Part shown: one piece after another, positions 9,191 through 17,673 of the stretch
Position numbering within the stretch: the first letter of the stretch is position 1
Layout of the letters: every line of letters starts with the position of its first letter
Assembly: GCA_019420345.1 (NCBI GenBank)
Contig: JAHZHI010000027.1
Coordinates: 1-51,667 of the forward strand
Length of the DNA: 51,667 nt
Reading direction: 5' to 3'
DNA from: Peptococcaceae bacterium
Lineage (GTDB): Bacteria; Bacillota; Peptococcia; Peptococcales; Peptococcaceae
Made by a program: the position numbers and the translations under genes
The notes under the pieces: model-generated
Told to the model about the DNA's origin: nothing
What the model saw: the letters and a program-made list of their open reading frames with translations, nothing else
Database searches by the model: none

Positions 9191-10297
9191 ATGTTGAAGA
9201 AACTCTACGTTGAACCTACCACGAAGTGCAATCTTAATTGCAAGATGTGTTTTCGCAATACGTGGTTTGATGAGTCGATTGGGGAGCTGAGCTTGACTGA
9301 GGTGAAACATGTTTTGGCCACGATGCCGAGCTCAGTGGAGACGGTGTTCTTCGGTGGTCAGGGAGAGCCGCTGTTTCATCCTGATATTGTTGAAATGGTG
9401 GCGCTTGCTGCTGCAGCGGGTGCGCAGGTGCAGCTTTTGACCAATGGCACCTTGTTGACCGAGCAGATGATTCATGCGCTTATTGATGCAGGGCTGAGTC
9501 AGCTTTGGGTGTCAATAGACGATTTGGATGTGTCTGCAGCAGCATCGCCAGCGCATTCCGGGCATGCGCGGTCAACGCAGGTTTTGGAGAACATTCGGCG
9601 GTTTAACCGCATCCGTCAGGACCAGAAAAGCGCGACTCGCCTGGGCATTACCTTTGTGGCGATGAAAAGCAACGTGCATCAATTGGCGAAGCTGCCGGTT
9701 TTCATTGCTCAGCATCGTGTGGATGCGGTCAATCTTTCTAATATTTATCCGACCGATGCCGCGTCGCGTGAGGAGATGCTTTATAATCGCATTACCTATG
9801 CTTACGCGCTGGCTCAGGGCAATGACCTGCCCAAGGTTGACATGCCGTTTTTTGACATGAACATTCCAGAGGTTTCAACTGCTGTGTCGAAAATGCTGGC
9901 GAAGCAAAATTTCATCTTGTCGTTCAATGGCGAACCGGTTGTGCGCAAAAGCAATTACTGCAAATTCATTCGCGAAGGCATGTGTTTTGTGAGCAGCGAT
10001 GGCGAAGTCTGCCCATGTATGGCGCTCTTGCATAATGGGCAAACCTATATGGACAACGTTGAGCGAAAGATTTATCGCTGCAGCTTTGGCAACATCAAGC
10101 AGCAAGACCTGGAGGCTATTTGGAACAGCGAAGCGTATGAAACGTTTCGCCGCAAATTTGACGATTTCGATTTTTCACCATGCCTTTACTGCGGACACTG
10201 TGATTCTTTTGCAGAAAACCGTGAGGACTGCACCGGCAATCAGCATCCGACATGCGGCGGCTGTTTGTGGGCGGAAGGCGTCTTTAGTTGTCCGTGA
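9191..10297 (+). CDS. Radical SAM/SPASM enzyme of unknown substrate
   Basis: A 368-residue radical SAM protein. The cluster motif CNLNCKMC (C13, C17, C20) lies very near the N terminus after KKLYVEPTTK, and the C terminus has a cysteine-rich SPASM-type region (CVFS-like, CPC, CLYCGHC, CGGC) expected to bind auxiliary 4Fe-4S clusters. The start at 9191 is 6 bases after AAGGAGG; the ATG at 9185 is too close to that site. The N-terminal signature resembles maturases linked to tungsten oxidoreductases or peptide-modifying enzymes, but neither an oxidoreductase nor a precursor peptide is adjacent, so the substrate is unassigned. A strong terminator follows. Confidence 0.85.
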   Translation: MLKKLYVEPTTKCNLNCKMCFRNTWFDESIGELSLTEVKHVLATMPSSVETVFFGGQGEPLFHPDIVEMVALAAAAGAQVQLLTNGTLLTEQMIHALIDAGLSQLWVSIDDLDVSAAASPAHSGHARSTQVLENIRRFNRIRQDQKSATRLGITFVAMKSNVHQLAKLPVFIAQHRVDAVNLSNIYPTDAASREEMLYNRITYAYALAQGNDLPKVDMPFFDMNIPEVSTAVSKMLAKQNFILSFNGEPVVRKSNYCKFIREGMCFVSSDGEVCPCMALLHNGQTYMDNVERKIYRCSFGNIKQQDLEAIWNSEAYETFRRKFDDFDFSPCLYCGHCDSFAENREDCTGNQHPTCGGCLWAEGVFSCP

Positions 10298-10312
10298 TGG
10301 CAAGGTAAAATA

Positions 10313-10355
10313 AAACAGCGTGTCACAGAGTTGCTCTGTGGCACGCTGTTTAGCA
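10313..10355 (+). terminator. Long hairpin terminator after the radical SAM gene
   Basis: An 18-bp stem with one G-T wobble (arms 10313-10330 and 10334-10351) and a 3-nt loop lies just after the stop codon. The A-rich left and T-rich right flanks suit termination. The rest of the gap to 10500 is AT-rich and probably holds the promoter of the two-component genes, but I could not fix its boxes. Confidence 0.8.
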
Positions 10356-10499
10356 TTTATAAGGGCTTTTCACAGTCATCGATGCTGATGGTTTGAAAGA
10401 ATTTGCTGTCGATGAGGTGCTTTTTTATTTATAATTTAAGCTTCTGTGCTATGCTATAGACAATGAGTTGATACGAGGCCGCGAAAAAGGAGAAAATCT

Positions 10500-11174
10500 A
10501 TGAAATTATTGCTGGCAGAGGATGAAAAAGCGCTTTCCAAGGCATTGGTGGCTATTTTGGAGCGCAGCAATTATTTGGTTGATGCCGTTGAGAATGGCGA
10601 AGAGGCATTGGCCTATTTGGCATGCAGTCATTATGATGGCGTCATCATGGATGTGATGATGCCGAAGATGGATGGCATCACAGCTTTAAAAGAGCTTCGC
10701 CGCCAGGGAAATTTGGTTCCGGTGCTGCTTTTGACTGCAAAATCAGAGGTGGACGATAAAGTAGAAGGGCTGGACAGCGGCGCCAACGATTATCTGACCA
10801 AACCGTTTCAGTCGAAGGAGCTGTTGGCACGCATTCGCGCCATGACCCGCACCGCCAATCATCAAGCTGACGCCAAGCTGCAGGTGGGCAATCTCACGCT
10901 GGATCAGACCACGTTTATGCTTTCTGGACCAGGCGGCAGTGTTCAGCTGTCCAGCAAAGAATATCAAATGATGGAGCTGTTCATGATTGCGCCGCAGCAG
11001 CGTTATACGACTGAAAAGCTGATGGAAAAGGTGTGGGGTTTTGACAGCGATGCTGAGTTGAACGTGGTGTGGGTGTATATCTCTCATCTTCGCAAAAAGC
11101 TGGCTCAGCTGGACGCGAATGTGGCGATTAAAGCGGCGCGCAATATGGGCTATTCGCTGGAGATTGTGGAATGA
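10500..11174 (+). CDS. OmpR-family response regulator
   Basis: A 224-residue response regulator with an N-terminal receiver domain (acidic pocket near E7/D8, phosphorylation site D51 in VIMDVMMPKMDG, T79, K101) and a C-terminal winged-helix DNA-binding domain (about 125-220). The ATG at 10500 follows AAAGGAGA. The last 4 bp overlap the sensor kinase gene (ATGA). It should receive phosphate from the adjacent kinase and bind DNA as a dimer. Its targets are unknown; the flavin-transfer genes immediately downstream are candidates by position only. Confidence 0.93.
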   Translation: MKLLLAEDEKALSKALVAILERSNYLVDAVENGEEALAYLACSHYDGVIMDVMMPKMDGITALKELRRQGNLVPVLLLTAKSEVDDKVEGLDSGANDYLTKPFQSKELLARIRAMTRTANHQADAKLQVGNLTLDQTTFMLSGPGGSVQLSSKEYQMMELFMIAPQQRYTTEKLMEKVWGFDSDAELNVVWVYISHLRKKLAQLDANVAIKAARNMGYSLEIVE

Positions 11175-12415
11175 TCGAGAAATTACGCAAGAAGCTCATT
11201 GTTGCTGCAATCGGATCGCTGCTTGTGGTGCTGACGGTTATTTTGGGGTGCCTATCTGGTTTGTATATGATCGATGCGATTTCTGACATCGACCACACAT
11301 TGACGACGCTGGTAAAAAACGAAGCGTTGTTTTCTGAAGCGACACGTTTGCCAGATGGCGAGCGTGAACGAGAAGCGCATGGTCATGGACGAACCGGCGA
11401 GCTCCCTTTTGAAACGCGGTATTTTATTGTCACCTTGGATCAGGATGGCGTGGTTGCCGATGTATATACCAATGCAGCCGATGCTATTGATGCGCAGACT
11501 GCGGCGGAGTACGCAGAGAAAGCGGTTCGCTCGGGGGATGCGCAAGGTTTTGTGGGTGATTACCGGTATCTGCAAACTCAAAAAGGCGACGAATCTGTTC
11601 TTGCTTTTGTGGATTGCAAACGCAGTTTGGAGGGGTTTCGCAAGTTGCTGTTGATCGGCGTCGTGGTGTCCTTGATCGGCACAGCGCTGGTCTTTGTGCT
11701 GCTGCTGTTCTTTTCAAAACGGATCGTGCGGCCTTTTGCCGAAATCTACGACAAGCAGAAGCGCTTTATCACCGATGCGGGTCATGAACTAAAAACACCG
11801 CTGAGCATCATTGCGGCGGACGCGGAGGTGCTGACCATGGACATTGGCCAGAATGAATGGGTGGATGAAATCACCAATCAAACTCAGCGCCTCACCAAAC
11901 TGACCAATGATTTGATTTTTTTGGCACGCACCGAAGAGGCTTTGCCGACACAAATGACATCGTTTTCACTGTCGCAGCTGATGATGGACACGGTTCAGAG
12001 CTTTGAAGCGGTGGCAAAGACGCAGGACAAGGCCCTCCAGGCCGAGATCCCGGCAGGACTGATGCTGTACGGTGATGAACGCGCTTTGCAAAAACTGCTC
12101 ACCATTTTGCTGGACAACGCGCTGAAATATATGCCTGTGCATGAAACGGTGCGCTGTGGACTGACAGAACAGCGGACCACCATTCAGCTTTGGGTGAGCA
12201 ATCCATGCTCGCCAATGAGCGACGCGCAGATTTCTCGCTTGTTTGACCGCTTCTACCGCACAGATGCGTCGCGTAATTCCAAAACAGGCGGCTATGGGTT
12301 GGGACTTTCTATTGCCAAAGCCATTGTCAGCGCCCATAAAGGCAAGATCATTGCTTCGGCGCCGGATAAAGGCACCTTGATGATCACGGCTACTCTGCCA
12401 AAAGGACAACGATAA
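11171..12415 (+). CDS. Membrane sensor histidine kinase
   Basis: This 414-residue HisKA/HATPase kinase has two membrane helices (about 10-32 and 160-182) flanking an extracytoplasmic sensor loop of about 125 residues that contains a His/Glu/Arg-rich patch (EREREAHGHGR, about 64-74). The phospho-accepting H205 is in the GHELKTP box, the N box is LLDNALKYM, and the G box is GYGLGLSIAKAIV. No obvious PAS or HAMP domain is seen. The charged histidine-rich patch could bind a metal, which is inference only. It overlaps the response regulator gene by 4 bp, so the two form one operon ending at the terminator at 12421. Confidence 0.92.
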   Translation: MIEKLRKKLIVAAIGSLLVVLTVILGCLSGLYMIDAISDIDHTLTTLVKNEALFSEATRLPDGEREREAHGHGRTGELPFETRYFIVTLDQDGVVADVYTNAADAIDAQTAAEYAEKAVRSGDAQGFVGDYRYLQTQKGDESVLAFVDCKRSLEGFRKLLLIGVVVSLIGTALVFVLLLFFSKRIVRPFAEIYDKQKRFITDAGHELKTPLSIIAADAEVLTMDIGQNEWVDEITNQTQRLTKLTNDLIFLARTEEALPTQMTSFSLSQLMMDTVQSFEAVAKTQDKALQAEIPAGLMLYGDERALQKLLTILLDNALKYMPVHETVRCGLTEQRTTIQLWVSNPCSPMSDAQISRLFDRFYRTDASRNSKTGGYGLGLSIAKAIVSAHKGKIIASAPDKGTLMITATLPKGQR

Positions 12416-12420
12416 AAGAA

Positions 12421-12456
12421 GCATCTGAATGCAGATTCCTGTATTCAGATGTTTTT
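12421..12456 (+). terminator. Terminator after the sensor kinase
   Basis: A 9-bp stem (CATCTGAAT / ATTCAGATG, arms 12422-12430 and 12443-12451) is followed by five T residues. It separates the two-component operon from the apbE locus. A TATACT box at 12480-12485 downstream may serve apbE, but no good -35 was found. Confidence 0.75.
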
Positions 12457-12527
12457 AATTTCAATTAAGGTAGACCGTCTATACTAGGCACTGTCAAAAG
12501 AGACATGGTAACAGGAGGTGCTGTGCA

Positions 12528-13436
12528 TTGATTCAAAAAATATTTCCAGCCTTTGGCACATTGAACACCATTTCGATTGCGGACAACAGCGCGCTTGCGG
12601 TTGCTGATCTGGTGAAGCGGCGCATGCTGCAAATACACGATCGTTTTTCGGTGTTTGATGCTCAAAGCGAGATTGCACAAATCAATCAGCAGGCAGGCCT
12701 CTAGCCGGTCGCCATCAGTGAGGAGACGTTTTATTTGCTGTCCCTCGCAAAGGCGTATTACAGAAAGACAAAGGGAACATTCGATGTCACAACAGGAGCC
12801 TTGAGTGCCTTGTGGCGCGAAGCCATTCGCACCACCACCTTGCCATCGCCGGAAGCCATTGCCCAGTGTCAAGCGCAGTGCGGCATGGAACACCTGGCGC
12901 TGGATCTTGAGCGCGGAACGGCTTTTTTACAAGAAAAAGGCATGCAGCTTGATTTAGGCGGCATCGTCAAAGGCTACGCCGCCGACGAAGCCAAAGCGCT
13001 GCTGTTGGCACACGATGTGCAGCGTGCACAGATCAACTTTGGCGGCACCGTGGTCGCCATCGGCGCGGCCCAGCGCGTTGGTATTCAGAATCCTTTCGCA
13101 GAAACGGGCCAGGCTATGGCCAGCCTTTCACTGCACGATCAAGCCATTGTCACCAGCGGCCTTTATGAACGCTGCTTTTTCCACGACGGCAAACGTTACC
13201 ACCACATCATCGATCCGCGCACAGGCATGCCAGCGACGGCTGGCGTGCTCTCGGTGAGCTTGATCGGCGAGGAAGCTGTGATGCTGGATGCTTTGGCGAC
13301 AGGCATTTGCTGCCTTGGTGTGCAGGAAGGCCTTTCTCTTGTTCAAAGCCACGGTCTGTCAGCGGTTTTCGTTGATGAACAAGGCAATGTGCAAATGACA
13401 TCGAATCTACAGGGGGAACTGTCGTTTCATGGATAA
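12528..13436 (+). pseudogene. apbE: FAD:protein FMN transferase interrupted by an in-frame TAG
   Basis: ApbE attaches FMN to threonine in exported flavoproteins. A TTG start at 12528 with AGGAGG 9 bases upstream opens a frame that reads as a normal ApbE N terminus (KIFPAFGTLNTISIA, then HDRFSVFDAQSEIAQINQ), meets TAG at 12702-12704, and continues in the same frame to 13436. After the TAG the ApbE motifs are intact: DLGGIVKGYAADEA, VTSGLYER, HHIIDPRTGMPA and the late aspartate in MLDALATG. A TTG at 12735 could restart a 233-residue product lacking about 69 residues. The frame carries no other lesion, so this is a recent nonsense mutation, a sequencing error or a suppressed amber codon. The following gene encodes two FMN-acceptor domains, the expected substrate. 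Confidence 0.8.
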
Positions 13437-13463
13437 AAGAAGCATCATGAAGGAGTGGATGGA

Positions 13464-15083
13464 GTGAAAGTAGGACATTATAAAATGACACAAATCGTTC
13501 GGCACATCATTCAGCTGGCGGCGTTTATTCTTGTACCAGCATTGTTTGTCACTGTTTGGCATGCACTGGGTGATGTTGTGACGGCATTGGCGGCAGGAGA
13601 ATTTTCTGTTCGCGATTTCTTGCCGCAATTGATTACCCTTGTGGCTGTGTATGGGCTCACTGCTGTATGGGGGCGGTTTTTTTGCGGCTATCTTTGCGCC
13701 TTTGGCGCCTTGCAGGAGCTGCTCTACTGGCCAAGAAAACGGCACAATCATGGAAAGCGCATGGTTCCGCCACGTTTGGACAACGCCCTGCAGCTGATAA
13801 AATATGTGGTGCTCGTTGGCGTTGTGGTGCTGCTTTGGGTGCTGGCGCTGCCGTTTGATGCATCGCTGAGCCCTTGGGGCATCTTCGGCATGCTGACCTC
13901 GGGCAATTGGTCGGCGGCCAGCTCTGCGGTGTTCACCATGGGTTTTGTGGTGTTGGTGGTGCTCATGTTGGGCGCTGTTTTTATCGAGCGTTTTTTCTGC
14001 CGCTATTTCTGCCCGCTGGGTGCGTCGTTTAATCTAGTATCGGGCAAACGTTTCTACCGCATTCGTCGTCAAACCTCGGCTTGCGTCAACTGCGGCCTGT
14101 GCGAACGCACTTGCAGCATGGGCGTGCCTATTCTCAAAACAGACACCGTGACCTCCGGCAAATGCATCAACTGCATGCAGTGCCTGTCGGCGTGCCCGAA
14201 AGCGTGTCTCTCGGCTAATCCGGCACCGGCAGTGGCAGGCACTGCTGCTGCAGTCATGATGTGCGGGTTGGTCCAGGCAGGCAGCTTGACTGCACCGCAG
14301 GCGGCTTCTGCACAGAGCAGTTACAGCGTGGGCACCACTTCTGCACAAGGCAATTTCACTGATGGGGTCTACACAGGCAGCGGCGCAGGTTTCCGCGGCA
14401 ACACCAACGTGCAGGTGACGGTGGAAAATGGTAACATCAGCGACATCACCGTGCTTTCTTATGAAGACGATGCCGAATTCTTCGACAAGGCGCAGGCATC
14501 AGTGATTCCGGCGATCCTGTCGGCGCAGTCTGTTGATGTGTCAACCGTCAGCGGGGCTACCTTCTCCAGCGATGGCATCATCAACGCCGTGGCCAATGCG
14601 CTGAATGTGACGGCACAAAGTTCGACCTCATCGACCAATCAGCAGAACGACAGCAACGCTACCGTCTCTTCGGCTTCTCAGAACGACGGAGCTGCTTCTG
14701 ATCAGAATGGCGATCTCCAAACGGCGCTGTCTTCACTGGCGGATGGCACCTATCAAGGGTCTGGTGAAGGCTATCGCGGCACGACCGATGTTTCTGTCAC
14801 GGTGGCCAGCGGCCAGATCAGCGACATCACCATTCTTTCTTATAACGATGACGAGGAGTTTTTCAATCGTGCCGAAAGTCAAATCGTCAGCAGCATTCTC
14901 AATGCACAGTCGCTGAATGTGGACACCGTCAGCGGGGCCACTTTCTCCAGCAATGGCATTCTGGAAGCTGTGGCCGATGCTCTTGGCGTCACCTACAACA
15001 ACACCAACCAAAATGCAGAGCAAGGTCATCATAAAAATGGCCACGAGCGCAATTTTGAGCGTCGTCGTGGGCATCATTCGTAA
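13464..15083 (+). CDS. Membrane ferredoxin (NapH/NosR-like) with two FMN-binding domains
   Basis: A 539-residue fusion. The N-terminal part has about five membrane helices with CGYLC and CRYFCPLGA motifs, then two 4Fe-4S clusters (CVNCGLCERTCSMG and CINCMQCLSACPKACL, about 205-250). A hydrophobic stretch near 255-275 leads to two repeated FMN_bind domains, each with the flavinylation motif SGAT (acceptor threonines T366 and T493), joined by a Ser/Asn/Gln linker and ending in a His/Arg tail. The layout suggests electrons pass from a membrane quinol or cytoplasmic donor through Fe-S clusters to covalent FMN outside the membrane, as in NqrC/RnfG-type extracellular flavin transfer. GTG at 13464 is preferred because GAAGGAG lies 8 bases upstream. 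ApbE encoded just upstream would load the FMN. Confidence 0.88.
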   Translation: MKVGHYKMTQIVRHIIQLAAFILVPALFVTVWHALGDVVTALAAGEFSVRDFLPQLITLVAVYGLTAVWGRFFCGYLCAFGALQELLYWPRKRHNHGKRMVPPRLDNALQLIKYVVLVGVVVLLWVLALPFDASLSPWGIFGMLTSGNWSAASSAVFTMGFVVLVVLMLGAVFIERFFCRYFCPLGASFNLVSGKRFYRIRRQTSACVNCGLCERTCSMGVPILKTDTVTSGKCINCMQCLSACPKACLSANPAPAVAGTAAAVMMCGLVQAGSLTAPQAASAQSSYSVGTTSAQGNFTDGVYTGSGAGFRGNTNVQVTVENGNISDITVLSYEDDAEFFDKAQASVIPAILSAQSVDVSTVSGATFSSDGIINAVANALNVTAQSSTSSTNQQNDSNATVSSASQNDGAASDQNGDLQTALSSLADGTYQGSGEGYRGTTDVSVTVASGQISDITILSYNDDEEFFNRAESQIVSSILNAQSLNVDTVSGATFSSNGILEAVADALGVTYNNTNQNAEQGHHKNGHERNFERRRGHHS

Positions 15084-15090
15084 AACCATC

Positions 15091-15126
15091 ATACCCACGC
15101 CAAACCTTCGGCGTGGGTATTTTTTT
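15091..15126 (+). terminator. Terminator after the FMN-binding membrane protein
   Basis: A perfect 11-bp stem (arms 15091-15101 and 15110-15120) with an 8-nt loop is followed by six T residues. Confidence 0.9.
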
Positions 15127-15136
15127 ATGCGCACGT

Positions 15137-15165
15137 TTGCCAGAGCGCGCAGGATGGCGTATACT
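15137..15165 (+). promoter_or_regulatory. SigA-type promoter for the tocopherol-cyclase-like gene
   Basis: TTGCCA at 15137-15142 and TATACT at 15160-15165 are separated by 17 bp, 53 bp before the likely start codon. Confidence 0.7.
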
Positions 15166-15217
15166 GGAAAGTAAGAACTTGTGCCGCATGATCGGCGCTT
15201 ATTAAGGAGGCTGCATG

Positions 15218-16348
15218 ATGAATAAAAGCGACATCACACGCGATGCCTATATGCTCAAAGGTCCGCTGGCAAAGAAAGGCTACGACTGGTGGTGGCATTC
15301 CTTCACCGCCCACCACGTCAAGACCGGCGAAGCAAAAAGCTTCTTCATTGAATATTTTCTCTGCAATCCGGCCCACGCTCAGGCTGAACCGGTGCTCGTC
15401 TGGAACGATCCCGCAGGGCGCAGCGCCGGGCGACGCCCATCCTACTGCATGGTCAACGTTGGCTTCTGGGGCAATCCCAAGGGGCAGCTCCACCGTTTCT
15501 TTCCTTGGTCACAGGTTCACGTCAGCGACGGCGTGCCTTTCCACCTTGCCGCAGGCGACTGCACCTGCTCCGAAACGCATATGAGCGGGCACGTTGCCGT
15601 CTCTGAAGCGGATGCGCAAGCGCACCCTGAATGGATGAGCGACGCTGGCACCATGGAATGGGACATTCGCATCAACAAGCAAGTGGCCTACAACGTTGGT
15701 TACGGCGCCTCGTCCTTTTTCCGTCGGCTCAACGCATTTGAAATGTTCTGGCACGCCGAAGGCATGAAAACCGCCTTCGAAGGCTGGCTGCGCCTGAACG
15801 GCGAAGAGTACATCGTGCGCCCCGAAGATTGCTATGGCTACGCCGACAAAAACTGGGGCGGCGACTTCACCTCGCCATGGGTCTGGCTCTCCTCCAACGA
15901 CCTCATCAGCAAAGCCACCGGCAAGCGCCTGCACAACAGCGTCTTCGAAGTCGGCGGCGGCACGCCGAAAGCCTTCGGCATTGCGCTTCATCGCAAACTC
16001 CTCGGCCAATTCTACTACGAAGGCCAGGATTACGAATTCAACTTCAGCAAATTCTGGACAGGCAGCCGCACCCGCTTCGATTGCCGCGAAACCGACACCC
16101 ACATCATCTGGCACGTTGTCCAAACCACCTTCCGTGCCAAAATGATCGTCGACATCACCTGCCGCAAAGCCGACATGCTCCTCATCAACTACGAATCCCC
16201 CGACGGCTGTAAACGCCACACCCGCCTCTGGAACGGCGGCACCGGCCAAGGCACCGTCAAACTCTACCAACGCCGCCACGGCCGCTGGCGCCTCATCGAC
16301 CAAGTCTATGCCAACCACGTCGGATGCGAATATGGCGAGTATGAGTGA
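15218..16348 (+). CDS. Tocopherol-cyclase-like lipocalin-fold protein
   Basis: A 376-residue protein that resembles the bacterial tocopherol cyclase/CrtC-like family, most clearly in RPEDCYGYADKNWGGDF (around 205-221) followed by a tryptophan-rich TSPWVWLSSN segment. It has many tryptophans and paired half-domain features and no signal peptide. Known relatives act on hydrophobic substrates, but the bacterial gut-type members are uncharacterised, so no reaction is assigned. Of two adjacent ATGs (15215, 15218) the second has the better spacing (7) from AAGGAGG. Its own promoter lies upstream. Codon use drifts to almost exclusively C-ending codons in the last 450 bp. Confidence 0.6.
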   Translation: MNKSDITRDAYMLKGPLAKKGYDWWWHSFTAHHVKTGEAKSFFIEYFLCNPAHAQAEPVLVWNDPAGRSAGRRPSYCMVNVGFWGNPKGQLHRFFPWSQVHVSDGVPFHLAAGDCTCSETHMSGHVAVSEADAQAHPEWMSDAGTMEWDIRINKQVAYNVGYGASSFFRRLNAFEMFWHAEGMKTAFEGWLRLNGEEYIVRPEDCYGYADKNWGGDFTSPWVWLSSNDLISKATGKRLHNSVFEVGGGTPKAFGIALHRKLLGQFYYEGQDYEFNFSKFWTGSRTRFDCRETDTHIIWHVVQTTFRAKMIVDITCRKADMLLINYESPDGCKRHTRLWNGGTGQGTVKLYQRRHGRWRLIDQVYANHVGCEYGEYE

Positions 16349-16384
16349 GAGGGAACGTGTTTGATATAGAAAGGAGCAACCAAC

Positions 16385-16633
16385 ATGGACGGATTTTTTG
16401 GCGATGCGTTTAATTTTGATGGCAGCGGTGATCTGGACGCCATGGAATTGGCGGCAGATTATGCAATGTTTGCCCATGTCATGGACTACGAGTCCTTTGA
16501 AGAAAGAGTGCTCGCTCTCGCGCAGGCGGGTATCAGCCTTGCCGATTTTCGCTGGATGGACCGCGACGAGCAAATTCAATTTCTCGTGAATGCAAATCTG
16601 AATCCAGAGGCTTTTGAGGACTTGATGGAGTAA
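16385..16633 (+). CDS. Small acidic protein with one EF-hand-like loop
   Basis: An 82-residue acidic protein of unknown function. Residues around 10-21 (NFDGSGDLDAME) fit the 12-position EF-hand loop with a side-chain oxygen at positions 1, 3 and 5, glycine at 6, a hydrophobic residue at 8 and glutamate at 12, so calcium binding is possible. The rest is predicted helical. GAAAGGAG precedes the ATG and the gene follows the tocopherol-cyclase-like gene by 36 bp, so it is likely cotranscribed. It has no signal peptide or membrane segment. Confidence 0.65.
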   Translation: MDGFFGDAFNFDGSGDLDAMELAADYAMFAHVMDYESFEERVLALAQAGISLADFRWMDRDEQIQFLVNANLNPEAFEDLME

Positions 16634-16648
16634 TGCACGAAACCTGAA

Positions 16649-16700
16649 AAAGAATCCCCAACTGCGGAAAACTTTTCGGCAGTCGGGGATTCTTTGCATA
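16649..16700 (+). terminator. Terminator after the EF-hand-like gene
   Basis: An 11-bp outer stem (AAAGAATCCCC / GGGGATTCTTT, arms 16649-16659 and 16685-16695) continues inward through a 1-nt mismatch into ACTGC/GCAGT. Confidence 0.8.
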
Positions 16701-16712
16701 GAGCGTTTTCAT

Positions 16713-16741
16713 TTGTGTTCATAAGAGAAACCGATTATACT
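16713..16741 (+). promoter_or_regulatory. Promoter of the mrr gene
   Basis: TTGTGT at 16713-16718 and TATACT at 16736-16741 with a 17-bp spacer, 24 bp before the start codon. Confidence 0.65.
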
Positions 16742-16765
16742 GAAAGGTAGAAAGAAGGTGCTTGC

Positions 16766-17668
16766 ATGCCAGTTCCAAAGTATAATGAATTATATATGCC
16801 GCTATTAGAAGCTATTAAAGATGGGAAAACGCATCGAATAAGCGATGTGAAAAAACAAGTGGCGGCTCACATGAATCTTACTGAAGAGGATCTTGCAGAA
16901 CGAATAACAAGTGGACGTCAAACAATTTTTGACAATCGTATTGGATGGGCAAAGACCTATTTGGTTAAGGCGGGGCTGATAGAAAGTTCAAAACGTGCGT
17001 ATTTTAACATTACAAAAGAAGGAATTCGTTTACTGGAAAGTGGAGCACAGGTTACCAATGAATTGCTTTTAGCTAATTATCCTGCTTTTGCAGCCTTTAA
17101 GAAAAGTAACATGGGAGCTAAAAATGTAGAACAGAATAATTCAGACGAACAAGATGACGAAACTCCGCAAGAAACATTTGAGAGAGTTTACCAATCCATC
17201 AACGCACAGCTTGCAGATGATTTATTAACTGAAATTATGAATCAAAGTGCAGCGTTTTTTGAAAATCTTGTGGTAGATTTAATGAAGGCGATGAATTATG
17301 GGGATGGCTTTGTGACAAAGGCGTCTGGCGATGATGGAATTGATGGTGTCATCTATGAAGATAAACTTGGATTCAATTTGATATATATTCAAGCAAAACG
17401 GTGGAATACGAATAAAACTATTTCGAAACCGGAGATACAAAAATTTGCAGGCGCCATGATGGGTCCACCTAAAATAGAAAAGGGCTTGTTTATTACAACT
17501 GCAAAATTCTCACAAGGTGCGATTGATTTTGCTAACGCACAACATATCATCCTTGTTGATGGAAATCGGTTAACCAGTTTGATGATTGAGTATGGGTTAG
17601 GTGTTTCTGTACAGAAAAATTACAGCCTAAAAAGAATTGACAGTGATTATTTTTCCGAGGATGTATGA
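16766..17668 (+). CDS. mrr: Mrr-type restriction endonuclease
   Basis: A 300-residue protein with an N-terminal winged-helix Mrr_N domain (about 1-95), a charged linker (about 115-145) and a C-terminal Mrr catalytic domain. The PD-(D/E)xK-type core is visible as FENLVVDLM (E166), DDGIDGVI (D193) and IQAKRW (Q209-A-K211). Mrr enzymes cleave methylated or otherwise modified foreign DNA. The gene is markedly more AT-rich than the block to its left, a sign of transfer, and opens the defence island. It has its own promoter and faces the DUF2971 gene tail to tail with a 5-bp gap. Confidence 0.88.
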   Translation: MPVPKYNELYMPLLEAIKDGKTHRISDVKKQVAAHMNLTEEDLAERITSGRQTIFDNRIGWAKTYLVKAGLIESSKRAYFNITKEGIRLLESGAQVTNELLLANYPAFAAFKKSNMGAKNVEQNNSDEQDDETPQETFERVYQSINAQLADDLLTEIMNQSAAFFENLVVDLMKAMNYGDGFVTKASGDDGIDGVIYEDKLGFNLIYIQAKRWNTNKTISKPEIQKFAGAMMGPPKIEKGLFITTAKFSQGAIDFANAQHIILVDGNRLTSLMIEYGLGVSVQKNYSLKRIDSDYFSEDV

Positions 17669-17673
17669 TTCGT

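Noticed and set aside
10313..10351. Dispersed repeat: ACAGCGTGTCA also occurs at about 5731
   Set aside because: Only about 11 bases match and one copy is part of a terminator stem, so chance is likely.
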